DNA of 64,000 nucleotides from Taxillus chinensis (taxonomy: Eukaryota; Streptophyta; Magnoliopsida; Santalales; Loranthaceae): NCBI GenBank assembly GCA_023512835.1, contig CM042084.1, positions 58,024,793-58,088,792 of the forward strand, given 5' to 3'. Position numbers and translations under genes: made by a program. The notes below the pieces were generated by a model that searched no databases, was not told where the DNA came from, and was given only the letters and a program-made list of their open reading frames with translations. Of the stretch, positions 46,176 to 57,403 are shown piece after piece (position 1 is the first letter of the stretch; every line of letters begins with the position of its first letter).

Positions 46176-48908
46176 CTAAGGTACATAAGGCTTACTATAC
46201 TTGAAGATCATAGTTGCTGCCTTCTCTCTAAGCTCCATTGTTTGCTTCATCGTATAAGTAGTGTATTGGCTCCACGATTTGTCCACAGTCAAAAATGACT
46301 TGATGAAGTAACAGACAAAGGCCCCGTAGCTATCTCCATCCGGCTGTTGTGGCACTTGCTTCTTGCCTCGGAATGTCGCCTTCAGCTTCTCAGTTGGACC
46401 CAAGGGTGTGATGCCCAACTCTTCATATAAACCGGCTTTCTTCACAGCTTCAATCAGCCTGAGACACAGTGGTTCCCATTGATTCTTTCTTACAAAGTGC
46501 TCCACTATCTGATGAGAATCAATGAGAATCATTTGCTTGGACTGAATCATGAAGACAGCCATCATGAAGTGTGGCGACATGATCCGGTACGGAATGAGGA
46601 TAGTTGAGAGAGTTTTCCCTGGCTTGCTATCCTCAGCAGTTCCGTCGATGAAGGACTGAATTAGATCCACACTGGGAAGATAGCCTTCATTCCAACACGG
46701 CAGAACTTCAAACAAGTGCCCATCCTTATATAGAGATGGAAACGGCCTCATCTCTATTTTAGCAGCCCTCGAGAAGTTGTCAATGTCTTCTGTAGTAAAA
46801 AGTCCTTTCTCTGAACAAAGAGTCTGAATGTTGCCTGGGGAGAAAGGGTACATTTCAGAAAGACATCTTCTCTCAGCAGAAGACGCTGCATATGACTTCA
46901 TTGCTTTGCGAACACTTCCATCCGCATCAGAAGGGTCAAACGCCGCATATGATGGGAGGAAGGTGTCGGCTGCGGATGAGGAGGATGGAGGAGGGGCTGG
47001 AGCTGCAGTAGAGGAGCAAGGTTGACAGAAGCGACTTCATTTGGGAATTCTAACTCCCTGAAGCATTGAAGTGGCTGGCCGCTTCTCAGTCCGAGTAGAT
47101 GGTTGTGGTGCAGAAGGAGCAGACGGATCAGATGACACTTTCTCCCCCGGTTTGGCAGATCGCCGGGAAGCAATGGGAGGACGAGCCATCGTGTGCGCCA
47201 GGTCCGCGAAGGAGGTAGACAATGAATGGACGGACGAGGTGATGAGATCTATTTTCTGCTCCATTGAGGTGGAGGAGTCAGTGAGAGCGGAGAGGAGTTG
47301 GGCGCCGAGGGCATCAACCTTGGCGGCGATGGCGGAAATTTGGGCGCTTTGAGCCTGGGCGTGTCGGTCCAGCTAGGCGGAGAGCACAGTGTCGGAGTGA
47401 ACCGTGCCAAAAGAGGTACGCCCAAGGACCAACTCCGGAGCTTTGGAGGACTCCCCCGCATGAACAGGAGCAGGAGTGCATTGGGCAGAGGAGTCCGCAG
47501 GAGTATCAGCAGCAGCAGCAGAAGGGGTATCCGGAGCATCAGAGGCATTCGGAGCAGCTGACCCGCTGTGACCAGAAAGGTCAACCACGGGAATAGCGGC
47601 AGCAGGAGAAGAGGGGCCAGCCTTAGTAGGAGAAGGACCCCTTGGCGGAATGTCTGGGCCGGAGGGAGTAGTGAACGCCACATCTGGAATGGAGGCCGGC
47701 GTAAGAAAGCTGTGATCCAAGTTCTAGATGATCATTGTCTCCGGGGGTTGGGTATGGCGTGTGTAAAACACCCGGAGATCGTTGTCAGGAATGGAGGTAG
47801 TGTGGGCAAGGCTAAAATGGAGCCATAGGTCCGTTAAGGTGTCGGCGGAGAGATGGTCAAGGTAATCTCGGCGTTGAGGTAGGGGAGGCAAAGGGGCTTC
47901 CGGAGAAGAGGCCGGGACATCAGCGGTGGCGGCCGCAACAGCGGTATCAACCGCAGCAGCAACAGCGGAGGAGGAGGGAGTGGGGACATCCGCAACAGAG
48001 GGGGCTGAGGAAACAGCTTTAGGAGCACTGCGCTGAGATGGCCCTGCAACCTCGGATGGGTCGGCACGAACGCTGTGCTGGGAGGCCCGAGAATGAGAGG
48101 GTGCTGCAATGGACCGAATCCGGGAGGATCGGGGTGCAGAACATACGTCAGGGGCTTGGCTGTCGGAGGGGTCACCAATAGAACTGCCTTGTTGTTCCGA
48201 GGCAGGAAGTATACGGAGAGCTGCAGATGGTCGGCGGGTGGTCATGTTCCCATCCGGCGTAAGATAACGAAGGTAATAAGCCGGAGGAAATGGAACAGCA
48301 TCATATCGAGCGAAATGGTCCGGATTAAGATGCCGGAAGACAATGCTGAGGATGCGCCTGAAGGAATGGTTCTTGGAACCATTCTGCAGCAAACGAAACA
48401 AGAACATCCCCTAATCCATCGGAAGACCTTCAAAAACGCCGTACATGGCCAGGAGAAGGTCGTACGGAACGGAGTCGAGGGCTGAGGTGCGAGCCAGTAA
48501 GCATCGACTCAAGATGGTCGCCATACATCGATAGCGACCTTGGAAGGATTTCACCTTGTATTCCTTGCCCTTTTGTGTGCAACCCATAGAAGCCGCCTTT
48601 GGATCAGCATTTGGGCGCTGTGGTTCACCAAGAGGTAGGTGGAGAGCAGCGCGGAGAACAGCCGGAGTGATGATGATGGATTCACCGCAGACATAAGAGT
48701 TTATGGAATCGGTGGTGCAGCGAATCCGTTGGTAATACTCAAGAACGCCGTCGATAAGAAGATCGACGGGATTGGAGATCAGGTTGAGTATATGCAAGGC
48801 TTCAAGGAGAGGGCGAAGCTGGAAAAACCAATCCGGAGGATTAGAGACAGCATTCCAATCAACTAGATAGCCAAGATTAACGCCGGAAAGAGATATTCTG
48901 GGTGCCAT
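46176..48908 (-). pseudogene. Sire-D accessory ORF, full length with four in-frame stops
   Basis: One frame from Met 48908 to the stop at 46176, about 910 codons, broken only by stops at 48411, 47724, 47373 and 47037. The relatives have Trp, Trp, Gln and Arg codons there. The N-terminal domain (about residues 1-240) has ITPAVLRAALHLPLGEPQRP and GRYRCMATILSRCLL. A Pro/Ala/Ser-rich linker with a heptad-like stretch follows. The last 240 residues resemble Ulp1/C48: His in SPHFMM (46569-46571), Asp in ILIDSHQ, Gln in VPQQPDG, but Tyr (TAC, 46326-46328) at the Cys position in SYGAFVC. It may have acted as a processing or desumoylating-type protease; this is inference. No signal peptide or membrane segment is evident, so an envelope role is not supported. 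Confidence 0.85.
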
Positions 48909-50576
48909 TGCAGATGAAATTTGAAGGACAAGAGGAAAGGTGTGGTCTTGGCGATGGAAGGAGCAACGAGAGGTTTAGGGATTTGAAATGAGCAATACTC
49001 GTGCCGCGCAGGAATGAGCAGAACATATAAGACCGAGTCCGCAAATGTCAGCGGGTCTAGGAATAGGCGAGTGAAATAGGGACCGGCTTGACAAGCTGAT
49101 GTCATGAGTCTGGATATCGATGCGCCTCCGAATGAAACGATGTCGTGGAGACCGCATGACTAAGTAAGTGTAACAGCCGGTTGCCATCCAAAGAAGTGTG
49201 TGTGCGTCCCGAGATTTGCATTTAATGAATCATCATGATTCCCCCTCAAAAGCACGCGACATATAGGAAGACTTGGATTGTCGCAATTAAACTGTGTCAG
49301 GAGTCCGGAGGAATGAACCGACAATCATCTGGAGTAAATAATAGTCGAGGAAGAGTATCCAGATGGAAAGTAGACTGTGTCCGTAGTAGACAGAGTTCGG
49401 TGAGAGAGTAAAGTAGATTCCTTTGCAGTCAATAAGTCGAAGAGAAGAGAAGTACCACAACACTTCAAATCCAAGACTATGGACTAGATTTATCGATACG
49501 GTTGCAAAGAGAATCTGAACCTGTATCTAAAGAAAAATGAACTGAAAATACAAAAGCTTAACAGGCAAGGATTAGTACAGATTAGGGAAAATAATCAGTG
49601 AAAAACGATATAATCCGAACTAATGAGAAACAGAACTTATGCATTGCCAAGCATGTAAGGGACATATACATACGTGAGAATGAGCAATATTACTGAATCA
49701 GGGCATATGTCAGATAACCATACAAAAGTTCATATAGGTCAACATAGCGAAACCGTCTTGCTGAACAACGTAGCTAAGATTAATTAAAGATCATATGATT
49801 TGGCCAATTTAGGATTCATGAGTGAAAAATGTGGAAGCGAACACATGTCAAAAGTAAGTAGGTGATTAGCCGATTAAAATGCATGGTTGAAGAAAGAAAA
49901 TACATCCAAGCATGCCACTTTTCCGACCCTAAACAAGATGTCCAGCTGATCCGGAAGTAAAAGTTTAGAGGAGGGAGTATCCGAGACATATTAGGGGTTC
50001 ACTATTGCTCCCTCGTAGATCATTTAATCCTCTCAATGAAGAGCTCCCCCTCAAATAGACAGCCAGGAAAGAGGTCATGAGACATATACGGGGGGTATTA
50101 CTGAATAATATATAAAGCATTTTCTCCCCCGTAGATTGTGCAATGCTCTCGATTGACATTTCCGGTTTGTTGAATTCAGCACTGTCTATCTTTTTAGGAA
50201 ACTATACTTGGAAGACCAGATCGCGATTGAGTGTTCATCCACCAGGCATTCCGAGCTAACCCATTTCATTTCTTCAACTATACATGTTAATATTGTCATT
50301 TAAATGAACATGCTATTGTCATGTGGTGTTTAGTGGAAATTAAGATCATGAAACCAGAGGAGGTAAATCATATAAACTTTAATCATGTTAGCTTAAACGA
50401 CTTCATCGGGAAACGCAAGCATCCTCCCAAAATGAAGTTGATATTTATATCGAAGCATGAAGCCGTTAATCGGTAAGTATGATCAGCATTAAAATCGGTA
50501 TGTATCTTCCACTTTCAATAAAAACACAATGCATGTTCTGATAGTAAGTATACTGTTGGGCAAATTAAAGGTGAAA
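48909..50576. other. Spacer between Sire-D pol and accessory ORF
   Basis: Non-coding 1.7 kb. TATA-like TTATATG at 49024-49030 (minus). Internal polypurine tracts near 50007, 50043 and 50122-50135 (minus strand GGGGGAGA type). Confidence 0.8.
49024..49030 (-). promoter_or_regulatory. Putative internal TATA element, Sire-D
   Basis: TTATATG about 118 bp upstream of Met 48908, conserved in Sire-A and Sire-B. Confidence 0.4.
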
Positions 50577-51133
50577 CTATGCAGAAAAGTCGAGCATACC
50601 TAAACGGAAGAGTAGTTCAGAGAATCTTGTATCAGGTAGGGGCTTTGTAAAAATGTCGGCCAGTTGATCTTCAGTAGCAACGTGTTCCAGTGAGATGTGA
50701 CTTTTAAGAACATGATCACGTATGAAGTGATACCGGACTTCAATATGCTTCGTCTTAGGATGCATGACAGGATTGTTGCTGATAGCAATAGTGCTAGTGT
50801 TGTCGCAGTAGAGTGGAATAGATGACATGTTGAAATCGTAGTCGATAAGTTGACTTTGCATCCAGAGTAGTCGTGCGCGCAGAACTCCCAAGACTATATA
50901 TTCCGCTTCAGCAGAGAGGTTGATACGAATTCGCTTCTTCCGAACCATGAAATTAATCTATTTCCAAGAAACTAACATGTACCACTTGTGCTCTTCCTGT
51001 CGATGCGACATCCAGCGAAGTCGGCATCAGAGTATTCGGATAAGGTGAAGTTGGACTCCTTTGGGTACCAGAGTCCCAAATTCATCGTTCCCTTGAGATA
51101 CCTTAATATCCGTTTAACATGAAGCATATGTGA
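50577..51133 (-). pseudogene. pol: Sire-D RT end and RNase H
   Basis: The 123-codon piece 50577-50948 covers RNase H (SIPLYCDNTSTIAISNNPVM, ADIFTKPLPDTRFSELL, natural stop). Upstream 50972-51133 encodes [19 protein letters not shown] and [18 protein letters not shown] in another frame. Confidence 0.9.
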
Positions 51134-51164
51134 AGGTTGCGTTAGCTGGCTCCTGCCAAAGATA

Positions 51165-51210
51165 ACTCCCCCTACGAACTTGCTCCCCCTGAGAGAAACA
51201 CTCCCCCTTT
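51165..51210 (-). other. Three polypurine tracts, Sire-E
   Basis: Minus strand AAAGGGGGAG, AGGGGGAGCA and AGGGGGAGTT within 46 bp, 170 bp downstream of the accessory ORF stop. Confidence 0.7.
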
Positions 51211-51381
51211 CTGGGGTGAGGAACAAGCACCAGAACATAATCCTCATGGGAGCAAGATAAGAAAGCACAGAATAGTAGGCAGTAGGGCAAAGATATACAT
51301 AAAAAGTAACTGACAGTAAGAAGTACACATAAAAGTGAAAAGCAAGAAAAGCAATGTACAAGGAATTAGAGTACAAGACAG

Positions 51382-52236
51382 TTACGGGTTAAATTCAGAG
51401 TACAAGACACTCTGTGAAAATAGAAAAACAGCAGCTTGCTCGCGCGAGTTGGCGAGCAGAGTCAAGTGTAACGAGGCCGCTCGACTGCTCACACGATCAA
51501 ATTCAGGCACGAGAGCTGGGAACCCGTTGGTGGTCAGGATGCGGATGTAATGGCAAACATAGAAGCTACAGCTATGAGCATCATCCTGGGCAGGAACGCC
51601 TTGCTTGACTCGCATAATTTCCATCGGTTTGGAGAGATGATAACCACCACACCCATGCGAGTATCCCTGCATAACACGGGCGAGAGTGCGATTGAATTCA
51701 CGCAATTGTTCACACCGATGGATAAGTAAGGTACTAGGTTTGGAGTCGAAGATGGCGATCCGTTGGTTTTTGAAGTCAATGTCGAGAAGAAACCAGTACG
51801 GGGAGGTTGACAAGTAGGGAATGAGCACATGGTCTACCTCATCCCAGGGACGGAAGGAGTTCTCATATCTGCGACCCTGTATAATCTCAATCATTGCTGC
51901 ATCATCGAGCAGCTGAGCCTGCATGATCGGCAAACAGAGTTCCATCCTGGTATCTCTGCGAATGTGGAGAGGTAGCTTCTCGAGAAAGGACTTTTGGGCG
52001 AAGATGAACTGAGTCATCTCAATGTTATCCATTTCTTCACCGTCATGGAGTAGTCGACAAAGATCAGGTTCGGTGAAGAAGGCTTCATAGCCGCAGGTCC
52101 TCGCAGTGGTATTCGCAGCAATGTAGGTGTTGAATGTAGCCAGTTCAGCTGAGGTGCCTCCAGTAGTTACAATGCGAGGTGGGGCTAGATGTTGGTCAGT
52201 AGTGGTAGCGGTTGGTTTGACAGGTGAAGCAGGCAT
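51382..52236 (-). pseudogene. Sire-E accessory ORF with Ulp1-like domain
   Basis: A 284-codon open stretch. The frame continues upstream past a TAG at about 52237-52242 into an acidic segment (ISDSDDDDDVPIA), so this is a C-terminal part. The Ulp1-like core reads DHVLIPYLSTSPYWFLLDID, IAIFDSKPS, VPAQDDAHSCSFYVCHYI: Asp, Gln and the nucleophile-position Cys (TGT, 51568-51570) are present, while the His position is Tyr (TAC, 51796-51798). The Gly after Cys is Ser. The order and spacing match Sire-D and Athila-2. Confidence 0.75.
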
Positions 52237-52390
52237 AGTCTACTCAGCCGTACTTGGATAGGAAGTTGAGGGGCCAGGCTGAGTGGAAGAGGATGGTTGG
52301 CAGGGAGCAGCAATCTGCTTCCTCATGCGGGTTGCAATTGGAACATCATCGTCATCATCAGAATCTGAGATGACCGTAGTCCTGTGTGCG

Positions 52391-53910
52391 TGATAACGTG
52401 CATTTATGTCGTTATCCTAGGCCTTATTTAAGGTGTTTTAGAGTATGTTTTGTACCTAGTTGCATGATATTTTACACATATTTGCTCTAATCCCTAGGAA
52501 GACCCCGTTTGGTGTATAGTTGTACTTTTTGAGTGTTTTTGGCAGGTTTTGGAGCAACTTTGTCCCACACACCTACGCTAGATCACTCCATACACTCAAG
52601 AGGAAGCTATAGGAAGAAGATGGAAGCAAAATGAAGGCAAAATCAAGGTGCACGTGAAAAGGCTTTCTCACGGGCATTCTCACGTGCAAGGATTTTATTG
52701 CATGGATGCCTTCTACAACTCAATAGGAAGCTTTGGAGCAAATTTGAGTCGAATTGGAGCTGCACGTGAAAAGGGTCTTCTCACGTTCATTCTCGCGTGC
52801 AAGCATTTTTTAGCTCCAAATGATGTGTTTTGTTGTTTTAATCATTTTCCTCTAAAGAACCGGGGCCAAATTTGGAGTAGTTTGAGTTTTATTGCACCTA
52901 GAACGTCAAATAGTGTCACTAACCAAAACAATGTCGTTTTGGCTGCGACCACATTTATAATTAGGGCACACCTTTTGTAACCCTAATTTGGCCCACTAAA
53001 TCCTATAAATAGGGGTCTTTGGAGGCATTGTAAATCATCTTGAGTGGGAGAATCTGATCTGAGTTCTGAAAAGAGCTGTAGCCGTTGCTAAAAGATCGGA
53101 TTGTCCTTGGCAAGGAGTGATTTTGGGCAGCAAACGCCGAAGTCTTTGGAGGCTGGAGTCCTGGTTCATCTTGGGGTCTTCCTTTATTTTCCTGGTACTG
53201 TAATCATGTTCTTTCTTGAAATTGTTATTGCTTTTGTCATGATTATGGAGTGGTTTTGTTAGTCTAGGGGAGCAATGTAGCCCCTAATAAATTGTATTCA
53301 GTTTGGTTATGGTTGTTCAATAAAATAGAATTCAGTTCTTGTTTAATTCACTTGCTTGTATGGAAATGCCTAGTTTATGCATAATTAGTTAATCTTAGCC
53401 CTTGTCTAGGGTGGAACACTAGTGAATTAGATTTAATATTGCATGATGGACCAAGTCTGCAACTATTAGATTGTTTATCTACCTTGATCACTTTTATTCA
53501 CATGGACCAAATGGGATAAAAGCCTTAAATCTATCTTAGCATGGACCAAATGTAAGATAGGTAGGAGATAATCAACATGAACATGAACTAGAACATAAAT
53601 CAAGAACAAGAGCCATAACCAGACTATTACAATCGATTGGGTGGTAAACATTGTGACCCTAGATCCTTTATCACTGAAATTTCTATACCAATAGCTTGCC
53701 AACATTCTGATTTAATCGTTTTTCGTTCAAACTATTTGTACAACAAAAATCAATTGTCCAGACATAAAATCGACTTATTAGCTTAGTGCTTGCTGCTTAA
53801 CAGCATTAGCTACCTCCCTGTGGGTTCGACAATCGGAGTCGCAATACTCCATTTTATTACTTGACCAGTGCACTTGCTGCAAAACCTATAGACACAATTT
53901 ATACGGGTCA
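52391..53910 (+). repeat. Athila-2 5' LTR
   Basis: 1520 bp, TGATAACGTGC start, ATACGGGTCA end. TATA box 53004-53011, poly(A) signal AATAAA at 53319-53324, CACGTG hairpins at about 52650-52676 and 52760-52800. Confidence 0.93.
53004..53011 (+). promoter_or_regulatory. TATA box of Athila-2 LTR
   Basis: CCTATAAATAGGGG context, same place as in Athila-1. Confidence 0.7.
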
Positions 53911-53916
53911 AGTTTT

Positions 53917-53934
53917 TGGGGTCGTTGCCGGGGA
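53917..53934 (+). other. Primer binding site, tRNA-Asp type (Athila-2)
   Basis: TGGGGTCGTTGCCGGGGA, 16 of 18 matches to the complement of the plant tRNA-Asp 3' end, 6 bp from the LTR. Confidence 0.9.
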
Positions 53935-54077
53935 GGCAAGCCAAACGTTGTTAGGATTAAGTGACATTAGGTGCTTAAGTTTATTTGTGATCTAGATTTT
54001 TACTTTCTTGTAATTTTGATAGTACGGTGTTACTTGGTATTTCTTTGTTTTTGCTACTTTGTAGGGGTGCACCATAG

Positions 54078-55208
54078 GTGTTTGAAAAAATTCCTCTGTG
54101 TATGCGTCACACCAGGGGTGAGTTATTACCTTACGATCCCGAAATCGAACGGACTTTGCGAGAGCTGCGAAGGGCTCAGAGGGTATTAGCGGCAGCTGAA
54201 CAGCAGTTGGAAGGCTTACATACCTTGTGTGAAGAAATCATGGCTGATAACAGAGCAAGAGAAGATCAGGGACACAACGGCCAAGGAGGTTATCAGCCGA
54301 GGACCTTCATGGATTATGCTAGACCTGTCCTGTCGGATGAGTATTCAGGCATTAGAAGGGTACCGGTCAAAGCAAATAACTTCGACCTGAAGCCTGCACT
54401 ACTGCAAATGGTTGGGCAAGATGTATTCTGAGGCTCGGCACTAGATGATCCACACAACCATCTAGCGCGATTCTTGCAAATTTGCGACACCATCAAAATC
54501 ATTGGAGTCTCGGATGACGCCATTAAGCTACGACTCTTCCCGTTTTCACTGAAGGACCGAGCTCTTGGTTGGTTCCAGGCCCTACCTGCTGGCAGCATAC
54601 ACACATGGGACCAAATGGTGGAGAAGTTTCTCTCCAAGTACTTTCCACCAACAAGAGTTATTCATTTAAGGAGCCAAATAAATCAATTCACCCAGCATGG
54701 TGATGAGTCGCTATACGAGGCATGGGAGCGATTCAAAGACTTGGTTAGGAGGTGTCCTAATCATGGCAGGCCAGAATGGTTACAAGTCGAATCTTTTTAT
54801 GCAGGTCTGCACGCAAATACAAGGAGCATGATAGATGCAGCCGCTGGAGGAGCGTTCATGATGATGGAGCCTTCTGCAGTAGTGGAGCTTATAGAGCGAA
54901 TGGCGTTGTCCAACTGCCAATGGTCCAATGACAGACGTCCTAGAGCTGAGCCGGTGGCTGCGGTATCTAATTCATCAAATTCAACTCAGTTCGATGAGTT
55001 GACAAGGAAGATGGAGTTACTGACAGAGCAAATGTCAGTGATGGTTGTTCGCATGGAGGGCAGAACGGAACAACCCAAGGCGATTCTGAAGACGCCGCTG
55101 CTGCCAGCCACTATACGAAGAAGTCCAATATGTTGGGAATCGAGGTGGAGGATTCCAGAGACAATTTTAGAATCCAAATCAGTACCAGAATCTTCCTTAG
55201 CCCAATAA
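54078..55208 (+). pseudogene. gag: Athila-2 gag
   Basis: Colinear with 3844-4845. Open to a TGA at 54429 (CGA in Athila-1), then open in the same frame from 54474. The capsid-type domain is complete (LKDRALGWFQALP, FLSKYFPPTR, WLQVESFYAGL). After EQPK at about 55080 a one-base loss (GCAG read as GCG) shifts the frame. Confidence 0.92.
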
Positions 55209-55344
55209 CTTCCAGAATCAGGGAGGACCTCAACATTTTCAACAACAGCCCTACTTATGGCAAAGGCAGAATAAGGTCCCTGCTACTGGAGCAGCACATT
55301 ATGGAGAACATTCTCAGCCACAACTTCCTCCTGGGTTCCAGAAG

Positions 55345-56622
55345 ATGCCTCAACAGAAGGAGGAAGACAAAGAGAAGGCAAAGGATGAAGAGATGCAGAA
55401 CTTCTTTTATCAATTTGCTAAGCAAGCAACTGATAGAATGAGTAAGGGGGAGACGAGGATTGAGTCCCTTACCACTTCTGTCCAGGATCTTGGAGCTGCT
55501 ATGAAGAATATAGAGCAGCAGATTGGCCAGCTAGCAAATGCAGTTAGGCCATCTTCATCAAATACTTTTCCCAGAAATACGGAGGTCAACCCAAGGGAGC
55601 AATGTAAAGCTATAATGCTGAGAAGTGGGAAAGAACTACCAGCTGGAGAGAAGAAAGTTGAGCCAAACAAGGAGGAGTCAGAACAGCACGCCCAGGAGGA
55701 AGCTAAAGAAGGAGATGCTGAGCAGCGTAAGGACCAGAAGGAAAAGGTTGGGAGTAGTCAACCGACAGCCCGTCAGCCTGAAGCTAGCTCTCCCATTCCG
55801 TATAAACCTCCTATGCCGTATCCTCAAAGGCTGAGGAAAAAGAAGTTAGATGCTCAGTTCCAGAAATTTTTAGACGTATTCAAGAAGCTGGAGGTGAACA
55901 TCCCATTCATAGAAGCCTTGGAACAGATGCCTGGTTATGTCAAATTTTTAAAGGATCTGCTGTCCAAGAGGAGAAGCTACACTGATTGTGAGATAGTGGC
56001 TCTCACAAATGACATCAGTGCAGTGGTGTAGCACAAGCTACCACCCAAGCTTAAAGATCCGGGTAGTTTCACTCTGACCTGCACCATTGGCACCTCGCAA
56101 TTGGAACAAGCCCTATGTGACTTAGGGGCGAGTATAAATCTGATGCCAATGTCTATCTATCGGTGACTGGGCTTGACTGGAATAAAGCCCACTTCCATAT
56201 CTTTACAATTTGCTGATCGCTCAATAGGAAAGCCGGCGGGCATCATTGAAGATGTTTTAATCAAGGTGGATCGCTTTATCTTCCCAGTGGACTTTGTTGT
56301 TTTGGAAATGGAGGAAGATAAAGGAGTCCAATTAATTCTTGGAAGGCCATTCCTGAGTACCGGAAGGGCCTTGATCGATGTAAACTCAGGGGAGTTAACA
56401 CTGCGTGTGGATGAAGACGCAGTGGTGTTCAACATGGAGCGTTCGATGCGCAAGGCGAATGATCATTCCAGCTGCTATTGGATTGATCAGATTTCTGAAT
56501 TCGTGGACAGCTACTTCGAAGAAAGCTTGATCACTGAAAGCTTGGATCATGAATTGCAGCAGGTGGATTTTGCTGAGGCGGAACCGGAAGAGACTTATGA
56601 AGTCTTTGGAAGATCAAGCTAA
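55345..56622 (+). pseudogene. Athila-2 gag C-terminus and aspartic protease
   Basis: One frame with stops at 56029 (CAG to TAG) and 56164 (CGA to TGA). Charged helical region first, then the protease with DLGASIN at 56118-56140 and LILGRPFLST. A frame change near 56600 leads into RT. Confidence 0.9.
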
Positions 56623-57397
56623 GCGACAGCCTCCCTCAACCGAATCCTCGGCAATCACGGAACCCTTGCCGGTTCAAGCAACTCCCGAACATCTGAGGTA
56701 CGAGTTTTTGGATACACAAGGGCATTACCCTGTGATAGTAGCTGCATCCTTAACAGTAGAAGAAACCAGACATCTACTAGAAGTCTTACGGGAGCATAAG
56801 CAGGCCCTGGGGTGGTCTCTGGATGATATAAAAGGTATAAGTCCAGCGGTCTGCATGCACAAGATACTGATGGAGGAGTCCTATACTCTTACTGTAGAGC
56901 GCCAACGCAGGCTCAATCCTACAATGAAGGAAGTCGTTGGCAAGGAGATTTTGAAGTGGAGGAAAGCGGGCATCATATATGCCATTTCAGATAGCTCCTG
57001 GGTTAGTCCAGTGCAAGTGGTTCCCAAGAAGGGCGGCATGACAGTGATACGCAATGAGAAGAACGAGCTCATTCCATCCCGCACAGTGACCGGGTCGCGC
57101 GTGTGCATCGACTACCACAAGCTGAATAAAGCCACTCGTAAGGACCACTTTCCGTTACCTTTCATTGATCAAATGCTAGATCGGTTAGCTAGCTACCCGT
57201 ATTATTGTTTTCTGGATGGTTATTCCGGATACAACCAAATAGCAGTTGCCCCGGAGGATCAAGAGAAGACTACATTCACGTGCCCTTTTAGCACGTATGC
57301 TTTCAGGCGTATGCCATTTGGTCTCTGCAACGCACCTGCTACTTTCCAAAGGTGTATGATGGCAATCTTTCAAGGGTTAGTGGAGGACATTATGTAA
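56549..57397 (+). pseudogene. pol: Athila-2 reverse transcriptase, first part
   Basis: A 282-codon stretch through the RT fingers and palm (SPVQVVPKKGGM, VCIDYHKLN, LDGYSGYNQI, MPFGLCNAPATFQRCM). It ends at a TAA (57395-57397), immediately before the catalytic box; Athila-1 has Glu there. Confidence 0.92.
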
Positions 57398-57403
57398 GTC
57401 TTT

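Larger units (their letters stand above)
46033..51133 (-). mobile_element. Sire-D, 3' half of a Sirevirus-type element
   Basis: Contains polypurine tract, accessory ORF, spacer and the RT end plus RNase H. At 51133 the RT sequence stops (GAAGCATATGTGA) and joins an unrelated Sirevirus 3' region (Sire-E). The rest of pol, gag and the 5' LTR are missing. Confidence 0.88.
51134..52390 (-). mobile_element. Sire-E, 3' fragment of a different Sirevirus-type element
   Basis: Contains an accessory ORF with a Ulp1-like domain, followed by several polypurine tracts, but the sequence is not alignable by eye to Sire-A to D at DNA level. It is cut on the left by Sire-D and on the right by the Athila-2 LTR at 52391. 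Confidence 0.7.
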
